In this document: one piece after another, positions 61,417-64,000 of the stretch
Position numbering within the stretch: the stretch's first letter is position 1
Layout: the number at the start of each line of letters is the position of its first letter
Assembly: GCA_040768665.1 (NCBI GenBank)
Contig: JAXGMN010000052.1
Span: 23,759 to 87,758 of the forward strand
Origin: JABWBD01 sp040768665
GTDB lineage: Bacteria; Planctomycetota; Planctomycetia; Pirellulales; Thermoguttaceae
Length of the DNA stretch: 64,000 bases
Direction: 5' to 3'
Program-made: the position numbers and the translations under genes
Notes under the pieces: model-generated
The model's input: the letters and a program-made list of their open reading frames with translations, nothing else
What the model was told of the DNA's origin: nothing
The model's database searches: none

Positions 61417-62367
61417 ATGCGAATGACACAGCGGAAATTGGGATTTACTCTGGTGGAATTGCTGGTGGTAATTGCGATCATCGGCATCTTGATTGCGCTG
61501 CTGCTGCCGGCAGTGCAAGCGGCGCGCGAGGCGGCTCGGCGGAGCCAATGCACGAACAACCTCAAACAGATCGGCTTGGCGCTGCACAACTATCACGACA
61601 CGCACAAAGTCTTTCCGCCCGGAACCGTTGATGGTAAAGGCTGGCTGGTCACCACTTTTATACTCCCCTACGTGGAACAGGCGAGCCTCTATGACCAGTT
61701 GAATACGCGCCACGCCATGAATCTGGCCGACCCGGCGCAGCTAGCTCTGGCACGCACTGTCATACCCGGTTACCTCTGCCCGTCCAGTCAAGATACAGAC
61801 CCCACCCAGAACACCAGGCTCCCCGTCCTAAACAACGGGGCAAACTATTATATCGCTGTGTCGAACTATTTGCCCATCACGGGAAGTGGGGATATTCGCT
61901 GCAACACCAAAGCGAATGGTCTTTTCTACGACAACAGTAACATCAAGATGGCCCACATCACCGATGGCACTTCCAACACGTTCGCTTTTACGGAGCGGGC
62001 AACCGACCCGAAATACACCTATTGGATCGGAGGTGTTTGGGCGGGAACCCGAATCCAACAATGGACCAATTCGGCGCCTGCGGCCCCACCCACTTGGTAC
62101 TGCGGAGCCTACGGTTACGAAGCCGTTCGGTTTTTTATGGTGGCCACTCGCTACAGTTGGTCCCTCATTAACCTCACGACGTGGGGGTACTCACCCACCA
62201 GCATGCATCCGGGAGGCTGCAATTTCGTGATGGCCGATGGGTCTGTGCATTTCATCAGCGAGACCATTGATGCAGCGAACAACGGTGATACGACGACAGC
62301 GCTTCCCAAGAGCACCTACCAGAGGCTCGGTTGCCGCAACGATGGCTTGCCCGTCAGCGAGTTCTAA
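61417..62367 (+). CDS. DUF1559 prepilin-like protein
   Basis: 316 residues from the ATG at 61417 (ATCGGGGG upstream); the frame is open 37 codons further. The leader MRMTQRKLG precedes FTLVELLVVIAIIGILIALL. It is shorter than the other DUF1559 proteins here. Blocks: LKQIGLALHNYHDTHKVFPP, LPYVEQASLYDQLN, DGTSNTFAFTERATDP and MHPGGCNFVMADGSVHFISE. A lipoprotein gene follows 123 bases later on the same strand. Confidence 0.95.
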   Translation: MRMTQRKLGFTLVELLVVIAIIGILIALLLPAVQAAREAARRSQCTNNLKQIGLALHNYHDTHKVFPPGTVDGKGWLVTTFILPYVEQASLYDQLNTRHAMNLADPAQLALARTVIPGYLCPSSQDTDPTQNTRLPVLNNGANYYIAVSNYLPITGSGDIRCNTKANGLFYDNSNIKMAHITDGTSNTFAFTERATDPKYTYWIGGVWAGTRIQQWTNSAPAAPPTWYCGAYGYEAVRFFMVATRYSWSLINLTTWGYSPTSMHPGGCNFVMADGSVHFISETIDAANNGDTTTALPKSTYQRLGCRNDGLPVSEF

Positions 62368-62490
62368 CTCGGAATCCGCTTGGCTTGGCGTCTGATGTTC
62401 AGAGTGCCTCTGTTGGACTATGAGTGTTTCTCCATGCCCGCGACGGCCAAACCAGCCTCGCGGGCGATATTCTTCCCAGGAGTCTGCCCG

Positions 62491-62934
62491 ATGCCCCGTT
62501 TCGTTTCCTCGCCTGTCCGCGCCTACGGTATCACGCCCTTTCCCGTGATCGTCGCGTTGTCCGTGATCCTGATCGGTATGGTTTTGCTTCCGGGCTGCGG
62601 AGGCAGCGGCGATACGCCTGAACTCGGTACGGTTGAGGGCGTGGTGACGCTCGACGGAAAACCCCTGCCCGAAGCGCAGGTGGACTTCATCCCGGCGTCG
62701 GGCCGGCCTTCCATGGCGGAGACGGACGCAAACGGCAATTACCGCTTGCAGTACACGGCAGATAACGCGGGCGCCATCGTCGGGCCGCACACCGTGAAGA
62801 TCCACACGGCGGTGGACGGCCGCGTCGATCGGCAGGAAGAACTTGTACCACCACGGTATCATGCCGATACCGAATTGAAGGCCGACGTCAAGGCGGGCAG
62901 CAACGAGATCAATTTCGATCTGACTTCGAATTAG
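62491..62934 (+). CDS. Carboxypeptidase-regulatory-like lipoprotein
   Basis: 147 residues from the ATG at 62491 (CCAGGAG upstream); an open frame extends upstream to 62380. The lipoprotein signal ends ILIGMVLLPGC with Cys near 35. One regulatory-like domain (LGTVEGVVTLDGKPLPEAQV, MAETDANGNYRLQYTADNAG, IVGPHTVKIHTAV) is followed by the short form of the shared ending, LVPPRYHADTELKADVKAG and INFDLTSN. It probably belongs to the transcript of the DUF1559 gene upstream. Confidence 0.8.
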   Translation: MPRFVSSPVRAYGITPFPVIVALSVILIGMVLLPGCGGSGDTPELGTVEGVVTLDGKPLPEAQVDFIPASGRPSMAETDANGNYRLQYTADNAGAIVGPHTVKIHTAVDGRVDRQEELVPPRYHADTELKADVKAGSNEINFDLTSN

Positions 62935-62966
62935 GCGAGCTGCAGAAAGAAATCTACCCGCTGGGA

Positions 62967-63028
62967 CGTAGCCTGACTCTCCGAGTCGGGGCTTTGCAGC
63001 CAGACCCGACTCGGAGAGTCAGGCTACG
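62967..63028. repeat. Perfect CGTAGCCTGACTCTCCGAG hairpin
   Basis: 24-bp perfect arms (62967-62990 and 63005-63028) with a 14-base loop, plus outer GCAGAAA/TTTCTGC pairing. It lies between convergent genes and could also help end transcription. Confidence 0.85.
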
Positions 63029-63064
63029 GATTTCTGCCGGTCGCCTCAAGCCAGTCGCCAATCG

Positions 63065-63919
63065 TCAGATATGGACCCGTAGCCACGGTCGGAAGCATAG
63101 CGCGGCGACCAGGGATGCAGCGAACCAATAGATCACCCACCGGTCGGTGCCGCTTATCCACGAGTCGCGCCGGGGATACTCGATCCGGATCGATTGCACG
63201 GGCGACTCGGGGCTGAAAGGCCGTTCGGCGGGGTGGATGAGGACGTCCGTCCAACACCAGGGCGGTCGGACTGCGCTGACCCGCATGTAACCGTCGCCCA
63301 CCGCCAGTTCCTTCTCGTAGGGCCGTCCGTCGACGTCAACGACAAGGCGGTGATAGCCGCTTTCCCGTGCCCGGATGCTCCAGCAAACCTCCCGCCGGCT
63401 GAACATACGGACTGGTTCGGCCGTCACGTCTGCGGCGTCGGTCGGTCGCAAACGAATTTCGGGCCCGGCGTCGCCGATACCGCCGTTGAGTTCTAAGGAT
63501 ACGACGGCCTCTTCTCCGACGCGCAGCGGCCGCGATTGATACCAGAGGCCCATTTGCCCCCACAGCAACAACACCGGCACGACCATCACGAGCGTCGGCG
63601 GCACGGCGAGAGCGAGCAGCCGGAAGGCCGCCGCGATGATTCGTCCCTGCGTGCGGAAGGCGGCCGACGCGCTCTGCCTGAAGAGCTTTCGGGCCAGCCG
63701 ATGCGCGCGGATCTCGTCTCTGACTCGCTTAATCGCCCGCTGGTTCGAGGTGTATTTGAAAACCACCAGCAGCATCAAGCCGGTTACGGCGGCAATGGCC
63801 GTGGCGGAGAGCCAGCCGGGCAGCACCGCGACGGGAGCCAATAAAGCGCTTCCCATCGCGTCGGACAAGGCGTTGAGCCACACGGCGATGTGCGTCAGTA
63901 TGTCCATCATTCGCTGCAC
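63065..63919 (-). CDS. Membrane protein of unknown function, 284 aa
   Basis: 284 residues from a GTG (a Met three codons on is an alternative). Membrane segments: about 28-55 (LLAPVAVLPGWLSATAIAAV, then TGLMLLVVF), 98-122 (LLALAVPPTLVMVVPVLLLW), and one near the C-terminus (WVIYWFAASLVAALCF). Between the first two lies a cytosolic helix pair (NQRAIKRVRDEIRAHRLARK), which recalls EMC3/TMCO1/DUF106-type Oxa1-superfamily proteins; residues 130-250 form an exported beta domain. I cannot confirm the family. Upstream of the start, 63920-64000 shows no gene. Confidence 0.6.
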   Translation of the reverse strand: MQRMMDILTHIAVWLNALSDAMGSALLAPVAVLPGWLSATAIAAVTGLMLLVVFKYTSNQRAIKRVRDEIRAHRLARKLFRQSASAAFRTQGRIIAAAFRLLALAVPPTLVMVVPVLLLWGQMGLWYQSRPLRVGEEAVVSLELNGGIGDAGPEIRLRPTDAADVTAEPVRMFSRREVCWSIRARESGYHRLVVDVDGRPYEKELAVGDGYMRVSAVRPPWCWTDVLIHPAERPFSPESPVQSIRIEYPRRDSWISGTDRWVIYWFAASLVAALCFRPWLRVHI

Positions 63920-64000
63920 CCAATCTGGTTGCTCATCGTCATCCGTGCTCCGGCCTTGCCATCCGTGCTATTCGAACAACTGGCAGACCAAGTAGCACGG

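Noticed and set aside
1..64000. tRNA or rRNA genes
   Set aside because: Looked for T-loop GGTTCGAATCC-like motifs with acceptor stems and for rRNA signatures by eye; found none.

Overview
The window looks like a chromosomal segment of a high-GC planctomycete, probably in the Pirellulales and probably from a metagenome-assembled genome. The basis is six complete DUF1559 prepilin-like genes (plus one partial copy) with the leader motif GFTLVELLVVIAIIGILIAL, small carboxypeptidase-regulatory-like lipoproteins, FG-GAP/ASPIC-UnbV (CRTAC1-like) proteins, haem/TPR/beta-propeller giants, Uma2, DUF4058 and SIMPL proteins, and many palindromic intergenic repeats. No rRNA, tRNA or CRISPR array was found.

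Layout. 1-3.2 kb: the end of a response-regulator receiver domain, a repeat-filled spacer, and a large fused 2-hydroxyacyl-CoA dehydratase activator/dehydratase. 3.3-11.7 kb: after a strong terminator comes a one-strand phage-like cassette (gp21-type prohead protease, decoration protein, major capsid protein, head-tail joining protein, tail-terminator-like protein, further virion-like proteins and a double glycosyltransferase). No terminase, portal or tape-measure gene is present. 12-26 kb: ordinary chromosomal genes (SSS symporter, secreted protein, panB, GlsB, ChaN split in two, PDZ protein, SIMPL, YncE/cytochrome-peroxidase fusion, App1 phosphatase, DUF456, glgC, porin). 27-53 kb: an accessory region of DUF1559 prepilin-like proteins, transthyretin-like lipoproteins, TPR proteins, c-type cytochromes and FG-GAP proteins, often paired or in short operons. 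53-61 kb: a degraded zone with an XRE regulator, partial toxin-antitoxin genes, an IS701 element inside a PIN toxin, a split Uma2 gene, fragments of FG-GAP and TPR genes, and a csrA gene with a one-base frame error. 61-64 kb: another DUF1559/lipoprotein pair and a membrane protein.

How the genes may work together. Five loci pair a DUF1559 protein with a lipoprotein that shares a C-terminal signature, and some add TPR, haem and calcium-binding FG-GAP proteins. This suggests a modular cell-surface or periplasmic apparatus, but its function is unknown. PDZ, ChaN and GlsB form a probable operon.

Repeats and sequence quality. A 111-bp palindromic element occurs twice in opposite orientation with 9-bp target duplications. 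It belongs to a wider set of palindromes with shared ends and different cores. Two of these sit inside or at the start of genes. Several genes are broken by single-base changes, three of them in homopolymers, and a duplicated 0.5-kb block differs from its source only by deletions. Residual long-read sequencing error is therefore a real possibility.
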